The notes below the pieces were generated by a model, which did no database searches, had not been told where the DNA came from, and was given only the letters and a program-made list of their open reading frames with translations. From CAVVAL01 sp963742725 (GTDB taxonomy: Bacteria > Actinomycetota > Actinomycetes > Mycobacteriales > Cryptosporangiaceae): a DNA stretch of 64,000 nt. Within the stretch, counting starts at the first letter, position 1; every line of letters begins with the position of its first letter. A program made the translations under genes and the position numbers. The stretch spans positions 1,922,001-1,986,000 of the forward strand of contig CAVUMX010000003.1 in NCBI GenBank assembly GCA_963742725.1. The letters are read 5' to 3'. Below, piece by piece: positions 57,561 through 64,000 of the stretch.

Positions 57561-58822
57561 CCGGCCCTCCTCGGGGACGCGAGCACCACCGCGCTCTGGA
57601 ACCCGCCGAAGCCGCTGCCGACGCTGAGCACCGTGTCGATCCGCATCTCGCGCGCGGTGTTCGGCACGTAGTCCAGGTCGCACTGGGGGTCCGGCTCGCT
57701 GTAGTTGGCGGTGGGCGGCACGACACCGCGGTCGATCGCCAGCGCGCTCGCGGCGATCTCGATCGACCCGATCGCGCCGAGCGAGTGCCCCACCATCGAC
57801 TTGATCGAGCTGACCGGCTTGCCGTAGGCGTGCTCGCCGAGGCTCCGCTTGTACGCGGCGGTCTCGTGCCGGTCGTTCTGCTTGGTCCCCGAGCCGTGGG
57901 CGTTGATGTAGTCGATGTCGGCCGGGTTGACCTTCGCCTGGTCCATCGCGGTGACGATCGCCTCGCCCAGCTCCCGGCCGTCCTCCTTGAGGCCGGTCAT
58001 GTGGTAGCCGTTGGCGCGCGCGCCGTACCCGATGACCTCGCAGTAGATCTTCGCGCCACGGCGCAGCGCGTGCTCGCGCTCCTCGATGACGAAGATCGCC
58101 GAGCCCTCGCCGAGGACGAGTCCGTTGCGGTCCCGGTCGAACGGCCGGCACGCGTGCTCGGGATCGTCGTTGCTGGTGGAGCTGGCGCGCAGGGTGTCGA
58201 AGCAGGACACGGTGATCGGGTAGATCGGCGCGTCGGTGGCGCCCGCGACCATCACGTCCGCCGAGCCCTCGGCGATCATGTCGAACGCGTACCCGACGGC
58301 GTCGATGCCTGCGCAGCAGCCGGTGCTGATCACCGCGGTCGGCCCCTCCGCACCGGACGCCCATGCCACCTCGCTGGCGAGCGAGCTGGACATGACATAG
58401 GAGTACAGGTGCGGCGTGGCGTAGCCCGGGTCGACGAGCCACGTGGACCCGTTGTCGCTGACGATCCGGTACTCCTGCTCCATGCTGATCGCGTTGCCGA
58501 CGCCGTTGCCGACGCTGACGCCGACCCGGTGCGGGTCGCCCGCCGCGATGTCGATGCCGCTGTCGGCGACGGCCTCGCGGGCCGCGACGATCGCGAACTG
58601 GCCGGCCCGGTCGGTGCGGCGGATCTCCTGGAAGGACAGTCCGAGCGCCTCGGGGTCGAAGATGCACTCGGCGCCGATCCGGCTGCGGAACGGGGCCGGG
58701 TCGAACAGGGTGATGCCGCGCGTCGCGGTCTTCCCCGCCGTCACCATGTCCCAGAACGCCTCCCGTCCCGGCTGCCCCGGCGCGACGACGCCGATGCCGG
58801 TGATGACGGCCCGTCTGGTCAC
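57557..58822 (-). CDS. Ketosynthase alpha (KS-alpha) of the type II PKS
   Basis: The 421-residue condensing enzyme has catalytic Cys169 (VISTGCCAGIDAVGYAFDMI), His in NAHGSGTKQNDRHE, and SMVGHSLGAIGSIEIAASAL. It elongates malonyl-ACP units into the poly-beta-ketone. GTG 58822 overlaps the cupin stop (GTGA). The KS/CLF/ACP order with flanking cupin and cyclases matches spore-pigment and pentangular clusters. Product class by phylogeny could not be computed here. Confidence 0.95.
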   Translation of the reverse strand: MTRRAVITGIGVVAPGQPGREAFWDMVTAGKTATRGITLFDPAPFRSRIGAECIFDPEALGLSFQEIRRTDRAGQFAIVAAREAVADSGIDIAAGDPHRVGVSVGNGVGNAISMEQEYRIVSDNGSTWLVDPGYATPHLYSYVMSSSLASEVAWASGAEGPTAVISTGCCAGIDAVGYAFDMIAEGSADVMVAGATDAPIYPITVSCFDTLRASSTSNDDPEHACRPFDRDRNGLVLGEGSAIFVIEEREHALRRGAKIYCEVIGYGARANGYHMTGLKEDGRELGEAIVTAMDQAKVNPADIDYINAHGSGTKQNDRHETAAYKRSLGEHAYGKPVSSIKSMVGHSLGAIGSIEIAASALAIDRGVVPPTANYSEPDPQCDLDYVPNTAREMRIDTVLSVGSGFGGFQSAVVLASPRRAG

Positions 58823-59244
58823 GGCGCGCTCCCGACCTCGGGCAGCGTGCCCTCGCCCGGCAGCGGCTCGCAGTCGACGTGGCCCAGTTCGGGGCGCGGC
58901 GCGAGGGGGCTGAGGTGGAAGACGACGAACGCGGGCTCGGTGCCCGGGTTCTCGATCCGGTGCGGCGCCTTGATCGGCACCATCAGCGACTCGCCCACCT
59001 TCAGCTCGACGGGCTCGCCGTCCACCTTGACGACGATCGATCCGCTGACGACGTAGAAGAACTCCTCCGAGTACGGGTGGTAGTGCTCGGCGACGAACTC
59101 ACCCGGTGCGAGCGTCCCGACGCCCGAGAACCCGGATGTGGCGCCGCACGTCTTCGGGCTGAGCAGGACGCGCAGGTCGCCGCCGCGCTTCGTGTTCGGC
59201 GGAACGTCGTCGATCGCGACCTTGGTGACGCTCTTGGTCTGCAT
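58819..59244 (-). CDS. Cupin-domain polyketide cyclase-like protein (WhiE ORF II type)
   Basis: The 141-residue single-domain cupin has the metal motif EHYHPYSEEFFYVVSGSI and second motif KAPHRIENPGTEPAFVVFHL, so all His/Glu ligands are present. In pentangular and spore-pigment clusters such cupins assist late ring closure or oxidation. GAAGGAGA precedes ATG 59244. The gene is coupled to KS-alpha by GTGA. Confidence 0.86.
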   Translation of the reverse strand: MQTKSVTKVAIDDVPPNTKRGGDLRVLLSPKTCGATSGFSGVGTLAPGEFVAEHYHPYSEEFFYVVSGSIVVKVDGEPVELKVGESLMVPIKAPHRIENPGTEPAFVVFHLSPLAPRPELGHVDCEPLPGEGTLPEVGSAP

Positions 59245-59287
59245 GAGATCTCCTTCGGGTACGGGGTGGGCGTCACGCCTGCCAGGC

Positions 59288-59608
59288 TCAGGCCTGCCAG
59301 ACATAGAACGGCTCGGCCATGGAGTCCTTGGGCTCGCGCCAGGCCGGGTCGTACGGCGTCATGTACTCGGCGAGCTTGGTGTTGATATCGGCGTAGAGCG
59401 GGTGGCTACGCGCCTTGTAGAGGTTCTTGTTGATCGGCTCCTCGGCCTCCACGAGGTGGAAGTACAGCCCGTGGAAACGGAACAGCGTGCGACGCTTCAC
59501 GCCGATCATGTGGGGCAGGTCTGTCGCGTCCGACTCGGCGAAGAGGTTTCCCACCGTGTCCGCGTCCTTGTGGTCCATCTTCGCGACGATCAGCGTTCGG
59601 TGCGCCAC
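59288..59608 (-). CDS. TcmI-family polyketide cyclase
   Basis: The 106-residue protein matches the TcmI family: TLIVAKMDHKDADTVGNLFA, then LPHMIGVKRRTLFRFHGLYF, HLVEAEEP and YMTPYDPAWREPKDSMAEPF. TcmI closes the last ring of tetracenomycin, and relatives do so in pentangular polyphenols. GTG 59608 has AAAAGGAG 8 nt upstream. It is the first gene of the core operon, downstream of a SARP-type repeat pair. Confidence 0.9.
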   Translation of the reverse strand: MAHRTLIVAKMDHKDADTVGNLFAESDATDLPHMIGVKRRTLFRFHGLYFHLVEAEEPINKNLYKARSHPLYADINTKLAEYMTPYDPAWREPKDSMAEPFYVWQA

Positions 59609-59661
59609 GGCGCTCTCCTTTTCTGCCAGTGCGGAATTGCACGACTCAATGCTTCTCCGGA

Positions 59662-59691
59662 CGGCTAGAGACGCCGTCGAGGACAACTCGA
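59662..59691 (-). promoter_or_regulatory. SARP box upstream of the polyketide core operon
   Basis: On the minus strand TCGAGTT-N4-TCGACGG gives two heptamers 11 bp apart. A TAGCCG -10-like hexamer follows after 6 bp rather than 8. It lies 66 bp before the TcmI start and immediately after the stop of the POT transporter gene. Confidence 0.6.
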
Positions 59692-59695
59692 CAGC

Positions 59696-61168
59696 TCATC
59701 CGGCGAGCTTTCGCATCACTTTCCGGGCGGACATTCCGAGGAAGAGTCCGGCCAGTACGGCCACTACGGCGATCGTCGCGAAGTACGCCTGGAGCGGCAC
59801 GACCGTCACCAGGCGGGCGAGCTGGCCGCCGACGCCGGCGCCCAGGGCCGCGCCGAGGTAGAACAGCCCCATCATCTGGCTGCCGTGCCCCGCCGGGGAC
59901 ACCTCGGCCGTGACGCTCAGCCCGACCGGTCCGAACGACAGCTCGCCGCAGACCATCAGCAGGAACGCCAGCAGCAGCCAGCCCGGCGAGACGCCTGGCC
60001 CTTGGGTTGCGGCGACGGCGAGGACGGCGAACCCCAGCCCGGCGGACACCAGGCCGGCGGCGAGCTTGGCCGGTGCCCCCACCTTGTCGCCGAGGCGCAT
60101 CCACAGCCATGCGAACAGCGGCGCCGACGCCAGCAGGAACAGCGGGTGCGCGGACTGGAACCAGCTCGCGGGCACCTCGAAGCCGCCGACGTCCCGGTCG
60201 GTGTGCTCGCGGGCGAACAGGCTGAACGTGGAGCCGAGCTGCCCGTACATCGCCCAGAACAGCACCGACGGGACGAACACCCAGAGGTATCCGCGCAGTC
60301 GGCTGCGCTGGAACGTCGACAGGTCGGGCCGGCGCAGGACGAAGCGGAAGTACAGCACGGGCGCGACGATCAGGACGATGCCCAGGACGGCGAGCACCTT
60401 CTCCAGCGTCAGCCCGCCGGTCACGGCCAGCAGCCCGAGGCCCAGGGCGATCGGCGCCGTCACGGCGACCGTCCGGCGCGTGATCCTGCGGGCCGTTTCC
60501 GGGTCGAGCGGCCGTACCGGGGTGGTGCCGACGCCGTCGAGCTTGCGGGTGCCGACCACGTACTGGGCGACGCCGAACGTCATCCCGACCGCCGCCGCGC
60601 CGAAGCCGAGGTGCCAGTGCACCTTCTCGCCGAGCAGTCCGGTGACGAGCGGGCCGACGAGCGCGCTGACCTGGATGCTCATGTAGAACAGTGAGAACGC
60701 TGCCTCCCGCAGCGAGTTGCTCGCGCCGGGATAGATCTGGCTGAAGATGGCTGCCAGGTTGGGTTTGAGCAGTCCGGTGCCGATCGCGAGCAGGACGAGT
60801 CCGAAGTAGAACGTCGACCGCGCCGGGATCGCCATGCAGTAGTGGCCGGCCGCGATCCCGACCGCGCCCCAGAGCATCGCCCGGTGTGTGCCGAGCACCC
60901 GGTCGCCGAGCCAGCCGCCGGGCATCCCGGCCAGGAACGTCGCCGAGATGTACAGGCCGAACAGCGCGCCGGCCGTGCCCGCGCCGAGGCCCAGGCCGCC
61001 CTCGCGTTCGGGCGCCACGGCGTACAGGAACAACAGCGCCTGCATGCCGTAGAAGCTGAACCGCTCCCACATGTCGGTGAGGAAGAGCGTGCTGAACCAG
61101 CGGTTGCGGAACAGGGACCAGACGGAGACCTCTGTCGCTTCTTCTTTGCGGGCCAGCGTTGCGGTCAT
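59696..61168 (-). CDS. POT/PTR-type (MFS) transporter
   Basis: The 490-residue protein has about 14 hydrophobic segments and POT family signatures: TLFLTDMWERFSFYGMQALL in TM1 (the ExxERFxYYG-like motif), GLYISATFLAGMPGGWLGDR, and YMSIQVSALVGPLVTG, which resembles the PTR2 FYxxINxG motif. Family members are proton-coupled importers of di- and tripeptides; in a polyketide cluster it may instead carry a precursor or the product. ATG 61168 overlaps the dehydratase stop (ATGA), so it belongs to the starter-unit operon. Confidence 0.86.
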   Translation of the reverse strand: MTATLARKEEATEVSVWSLFRNRWFSTLFLTDMWERFSFYGMQALLFLYAVAPEREGGLGLGAGTAGALFGLYISATFLAGMPGGWLGDRVLGTHRAMLWGAVGIAAGHYCMAIPARSTFYFGLVLLAIGTGLLKPNLAAIFSQIYPGASNSLREAAFSLFYMSIQVSALVGPLVTGLLGEKVHWHLGFGAAAVGMTFGVAQYVVGTRKLDGVGTTPVRPLDPETARRITRRTVAVTAPIALGLGLLAVTGGLTLEKVLAVLGIVLIVAPVLYFRFVLRRPDLSTFQRSRLRGYLWVFVPSVLFWAMYGQLGSTFSLFAREHTDRDVGGFEVPASWFQSAHPLFLLASAPLFAWLWMRLGDKVGAPAKLAAGLVSAGLGFAVLAVAATQGPGVSPGWLLLAFLLMVCGELSFGPVGLSVTAEVSPAGHGSQMMGLFYLGAALGAGVGGQLARLVTVVPLQAYFATIAVVAVLAGLFLGMSARKVMRKLAG

Positions 61169-61650
61169 CGGGGGCCTCCCAGCTTTTCGGCCGGCCGGAG
61201 CGCGCCGGCCGGCCGGATGGCGAGGACGATCGTGGCGACCGTCATCACCTCGTCGCCGGTCCCGGTGTCCGTCGTGTGGCCGGTCAGGAACGCGTTCGAG
61301 CCGACCTGGTTCGTGAGGCGGACGGTGTGCCGCAGCGCGTCGCCGGCGAACACCCGCCGGTGGTGCCGGACGCCGGTGGCCGACGCGAGGACGAGCGTCC
61401 CCACCGGACGGCCGCTCTCCGCCCACAGCACGGCGGCGCTCTGCACGAACGACTCCAGCAGCAGCGTCGGCGGGTACGCCCAGCTCCACGGCGGCGCGTC
61501 GTCCGGCACCCCGGCGAAACACGGCTCGGAGGCGCTGATCGTCTTCACGGCTTCGATCGACGTACCGGGCTCGCACGCGGTCACCCGGTCGACGAGGAGT
61601 ACGGGGTGGCGGTGCGGCAGCAGCGTGCGGAGCGCGGCCTGGTCACGCAT
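61165..61650 (-). CDS. FabZ-like hotdog dehydratase subunit 1 (catalytic His replaced)
   Basis: The 161-residue hotdog protein keeps the FabZ N-terminal motif LLPHRHPVLLVDRV and the helix with Glu (PTLLLESFVQSAAVLW). The catalytic GHFP segment is altered to CFAGVPDD, with Val in place of His. Alone it would probably be inactive as a dehydratase. Together with the next protein, which has an intact His, it could form a heterodimer as HadA and HadB do in mycobacteria (inference). It overlaps both neighbours. Confidence 0.8.
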   Translation of the reverse strand: MRDQAALRTLLPHRHPVLLVDRVTACEPGTSIEAVKTISASEPCFAGVPDDAPPWSWAYPPTLLLESFVQSAAVLWAESGRPVGTLVLASATGVRHHRRVFAGDALRHTVRLTNQVGSNAFLTGHTTDTGTGDEVMTVATIVLAIRPAGALRPAEKLGGPR

Positions 61651-62041
61651 CTTTTCTCACCTCTGCTTTGCCGACCTCGAAGGCCAGCACGAGCCGGGCG
61701 ATCGGATCGCCGGCCGCGTTGGTACAGGTGACGGTGGTGACCCAGTCCGGATCGCAGGCGGCGTTCAGGATGAGCGTGTCGCCGGGCAGCAGCGCGCCGG
61801 TGAAGCGAGCGGACCGGACCTCGACCAGGTCGGCGACCCACTCCGGCCCGTGCACGTCCCGCACAAGATGCTCGACGGCCTGGCTCGCGGACTCGGCCAC
61901 GAACACGCCCGGGTAGATCGGGAAGCCGGGGTAGTGGCCTTCCAGGTAGGGGTCGGTGGCGACGATCCGCTTCCGGGCCCGGACCTCGGTCGCGGACTTC
62001 ACGTCCACCTCGTCGACGGCGTCCAGCGGGGCGGCCCTCAC
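61643..62041 (-). CDS. FabZ-like hotdog dehydratase subunit 2 (intact catalytic His)
   Basis: The 132-residue hotdog protein contains YLEGHYPGFPIYPGVFVAES, with the catalytic His of the GH(F/Y)PG motif and Glu in VAES. It lacks the HRYPFLLVDR segment found in subunit 1. It probably dehydrates the beta-hydroxyacyl starter made by the KR. GTG 62041 overlaps the KR stop (GTGA), and it overlaps subunit 1 by 8 nt, consistent with 1:1 production. Confidence 0.8.
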   Translation of the reverse strand: MRAAPLDAVDEVDVKSATEVRARKRIVATDPYLEGHYPGFPIYPGVFVAESASQAVEHLVRDVHGPEWVADLVEVRSARFTGALLPGDTLILNAACDPDWVTTVTCTNAAGDPIARLVLAFEVGKAEVRKDA

Positions 62042-62778
62042 AGCGCGATCCCGCCGTCGACCTGGACGACCTGGCCGGTGAGGTAGTCCGCCTTGTCGGA
62101 CGCCAGGAACGCGACGAGTTCGGCGACGGCCTCGACCGTGCCGAACCGTCCGAACGGGATCTTGCTCACGGCGGCCGCGCGGGCCTTCTCGGTGAGCCCC
62201 GCGACCATGTCCGTCTCGATGTAGCCGGGGGCGGCGGCGTTGACGCGGACCCCGTACGGCGCGACCTCCTTCGCGAGCGCCTTGGTGAATCCGTTGATGC
62301 CGCCCTTCGCCGCCGCGTAGTTCGTCTGCCCGGCCTGCCCGTACACGCCGACGACCGAGGACACGTTGACGATCGCGCCGGCCCGGCGCCCGACCATGCC
62401 CCGCACCACCGCGCGGCACGTGTTGAACGTGCCGGTCAGGCTCGTGTCGAGGACCGCGTGCCAGTCCTCGGCCGCCATCAGGGCGAGCGGGCGGTCCCGC
62501 ACGATCCCGGCGGAGTTCACCAGGGCGTGGACCGGACCGAGCTGGTCCTCCGCGTCCGACAGGAACGCGCGGACCTCGTCCAGCTTCGCCACGTCACAGG
62601 CCACGTGGTGGGCACGCGCCCCCGCCGCCTCGACGAGCCGGACGGTCTCCTTCGCCTCAGGGCTGTCCGATCGTGAGCAGAACGCCACGTCGAAGCCGTC
62701 GCCGGCGAGGCGGGCTGCGACGGCCCGGCCGATGCCCCGCGACGCCCCGGTCACCACTGCACAACGCCGAGCCACCAT
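62038..62778 (-). CDS. FabG-type 3-oxoacyl-ACP reductase, starter-unit pathway
   Basis: The 246-residue SDR has VTGASRGIGRAVAARLAGDG, NSAG, VNVSSVVGVYGQAGQTNYAA (Ser and Tyr of the triad) and AAKGGINGFTKALAKEVAPY, and ends YLTGQVVQVDGGIAL as FabG does. With two dehydratase subunits in the same operon and no enoyl reductase, it would turn a beta-ketoacyl-ACP into an enoyl starter. GGAGGGA lies 4 nt before ATG 62778. This is the first gene of the operon that ends with the POT transporter. Confidence 0.88.
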   Translation of the reverse strand: MVARRCAVVTGASRGIGRAVAARLAGDGFDVAFCSRSDSPEAKETVRLVEAAGARAHHVACDVAKLDEVRAFLSDAEDQLGPVHALVNSAGIVRDRPLALMAAEDWHAVLDTSLTGTFNTCRAVVRGMVGRRAGAIVNVSSVVGVYGQAGQTNYAAAKGGINGFTKALAKEVAPYGVRVNAAAPGYIETDMVAGLTEKARAAAVSKIPFGRFGTVEAVAELVAFLASDKADYLTGQVVQVDGGIAL

Positions 62779-62919
62779 GTCATCCCTCCGCTGGGTCGCT
62801 TTCCAGCGGGACGCTGTCAGCCGGCCATCGCGGATCACTGGGGAAACACTCGAGCCTTATCGGCCGCCTCTCTATCGACAATTCAGCGGTTCTCGAACCG
62901 GCTGCTGGATTCTCGGGCG

Positions 62920-64000
62920 ATGGTGGAAAACCTCTACGAGGACAATGTCTTCTCCGCGATGCTGGCGGCCATCGTCTGGGGGCTCGCCGCGTTGAGCGCC
63001 GGGCGGCTGGCGTTGCGGCCGAGCGGACGTTCGGTGCGGCGGCGCGCGATCAGCGGCCTGGTGCTGCTCGTCGTGGCGCTGCTCGCCGTCGGACTCCGTA
63101 CCGGGCTGGCGGCGTGGCTGTCGAACGAGGGCGGCTGGGTCGTCGGCGCCGACATGGTGCTCGTGACGCTGCCGCCGCTGGTGCTGCCGGCGCTGGCAGT
63201 CGCCGCGCTGTCGGTACCTGCGCTGTGGCGGCTCGCCCGCACGCGTCCCGCCGAGGCGTCCGCTCCCCCGCCGCGCGACGTCCGGGTCGTGGCCGGCGGC
63301 TTGCGGTTCGTGCTGCCCGTCCAGGTGACGGCTGTCGGAGCGCTGGTCAGCCTGATCGCGACGCTGCACCCGCCCGCGCCGCCGTACCTGCCGGACACGG
63401 CGCTGATGCTCGTGCTGGTCGCGGCGGGCGGCGCCGGGCTCGGGGTCCGGCACCACCGGCGCGCGACGCGGCTCGCCACCCCGGACTGGACGCGCCCGTC
63501 CATGCTCGGCCGGCTCGTCAAGGGCACGGCCGCGACCGCCGTCGCGTGCCTGCTCGCCGCCGCCGGCCTCTACGCGGCCGCCGAGGCCAGCAAGCTGCCC
63601 GACCGGACCAGCATGAACGCGCACGGCTCCATCGACACCGGCGGCGGACCACCGCCCGGCGCACCCCACGGCACCGGCGGCGCCGGGGACCACCACGGGA
63701 CCACGAGCATCACCACGCTCACCGGCGACCGGACCGCCGTACCTGACCACCGCTTCGCTCTCGCCGCGCAGCGCAAGAAGGTGAGGCTCGCGTCCGGGGA
63801 GACCGTCGACGCGCTCACCTTCAACGGCGAACTGCCCGGACCGGAGCTGCGGGCGCGCGTCGGCGAGCTGGTCGAGGTCACTCTGACCAATGTGGACGTC
63901 AAGAGCGGCGTGACCGCCCACTGGCACGGCATCGACGTGCCCAACGCCGAGGACGGCGTCGCCGGCGTCACCCAGGACGCGGTGCGGCCCGGCGGGAAGC
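62920..64000 (+). CDS. Membrane-anchored multicopper oxidase, N-terminal part (cut by window end)
   Basis: The frame is open from ATG 62920 to the window edge (360 codons), so it has no stop in view. Residues 1-230 contain about six membrane helices (AMLAAIVWGLAALSAGRLAL through TAVACLLAAAGLYAAAEA). A His/Gly-rich linker (GAPHGTGGAGDHHGTTS) follows. The first cupredoxin domain then begins: TFNGELPGPELRARVGELVE, and the type 2/3 copper motif TAHWHGIDVPN. An oxidase fused to a membrane domain resembles actinobacterial copper-handling oxidases. It diverges from the ketoreductase. Whether it oxidises the polyketide or handles copper is unknown. Confidence 0.8.
   Translation, partial: MVENLYEDNVFSAMLAAIVWGLAALSAGRLALRPSGRSVRRRAISGLVLLVVALLAVGLRTGLAAWLSNEGGWVVGADMVLVTLPPLVLPALAVAALSVPALWRLARTRPAEASAPPPRDVRVVAGGLRFVLPVQVTAVGALVSLIATLHPPAPPYLPDTALMLVLVAAGGAGLGVRHHRRATRLATPDWTRPSMLGRLVKGTAATAVACLLAAAGLYAAAEASKLPDRTSMNAHGSIDTGGGPPPGAPHGTGGAGDHHGTTSITTLTGDRTAVPDHRFALAAQRKKVRLASGETVDALTFNGELPGPELRARVGELVEVTLTNVDVKSGVTAHWHGIDVPNAEDGVAGVTQDAVRPGGK

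Noticed and set aside
62850..62856. A perfect TCGAGCC heptamer upstream of the multicopper oxidase and ketoreductase genes
   Set aside because: It has no second heptamer at 11 bp on either strand and no suitable -10 at 8 bp. It was not listed as a SARP box; only the weak alternative at 62896-62865 is mentioned.
1..64000. tRNA, rRNA, riboswitch or integrase genes marking an island border
   Set aside because: None was recognised on reading both strands. The polyketide and catabolic regions share the codon character of their flanks, so recent transfer is not shown.

Overview
The window is GC-rich actinobacterial chromosome. Codon third positions are strongly G/C, GTG starts are common, many adjacent genes overlap by ATGA or GTGA, several promoters look leaderless, and it carries SARP, SigE-type, ROK, TetR and LysR regulators plus a DUF7455 protein. 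A filamentous actinomycete is most likely (Streptosporangiales or Streptomycetales level). The genus cannot be fixed from the sequence alone. No rRNA, tRNA or CRISPR array was seen.

Left third (1-27.4 kb): ordinary accessory and housekeeping genes. A sugar ABC permease end overlaps a GH36 alpha-galactosidase. A SigE-family sigma factor is coupled to a membrane-anchored partner. Then come an M11-like metallopeptidase, two dienelactone hydrolases, a decayed regulator/epoxide hydrolase remnant, secreted proteins, a two-domain B-lectin preceded by three 26-bp iterons, and a FAD oxidoreductase divergent from a TetR regulator. A complete glycan-uptake locus follows at 14.7-23.0 kb (ROK repressor, ABC transporter, Gfo/Idh/MocA dehydrogenase, large secreted glycosidase). 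A helicase, a TRIC-type channel, a 120-bp MITE-like hairpin, a YihY-type membrane protein and an SCP2 protein lead to the next region.

Right two thirds (27.4-62.8 kb): a type II polyketide gene cluster of pentangular/whiE-like architecture. It contains a dedicated acetyl-CoA carboxylase (AccC, AccB, fused AccD-AccA), a DHA2 exporter, a SARP activator, an asparagine-synthase-like amidotransferase, a priming KAS III, three small ABM-type monooxygenases, two DUF1772 (anthrone-oxygenase-like) proteins, an SDR, an O-methyltransferase and a SchA/CurD protein. The core operon is TcmI cyclase, cupin, KS-alpha, CLF, ACP, TcmN-type aromatase and ABM. A separate operon encodes a ketoreductase, two half-complementary hotdog dehydratases and a POT-type transporter. 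Together these suggest an amidated aromatic polyketide primed by a non-acetate, possibly unsaturated, starter.

A cluster-wide regulatory grammar can be read directly. Pairs of TCGAG-type heptamers 11 bp apart, followed after exactly 8 bp by an NA(C/G)GCT-like -10, lie upstream of the SARP gene, the acc operon, asnB, the KAS III operon and both divergent transcripts at 44.2 kb. A variant lies before the PKS core. This is the signature expected for SARP control and it marks the acc genes as part of the cluster.

Inside the cluster (45.6-55.1 kb) sits a complete tryptophan-side catabolic operon under its own LysR: kynureninase, 3-hydroxyanthranilate dioxygenase, ACMS decarboxylase, semialdehyde dehydrogenase, aminomuconate deaminase, 4-oxalocrotonate decarboxylase, oxopentenoate hydratase, aldolase and acylating acetaldehyde dehydrogenase. 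It ends in pyruvate and acetyl-CoA and carries no SARP box. The window ends inside a membrane-anchored multicopper oxidase that is cut by the edge.
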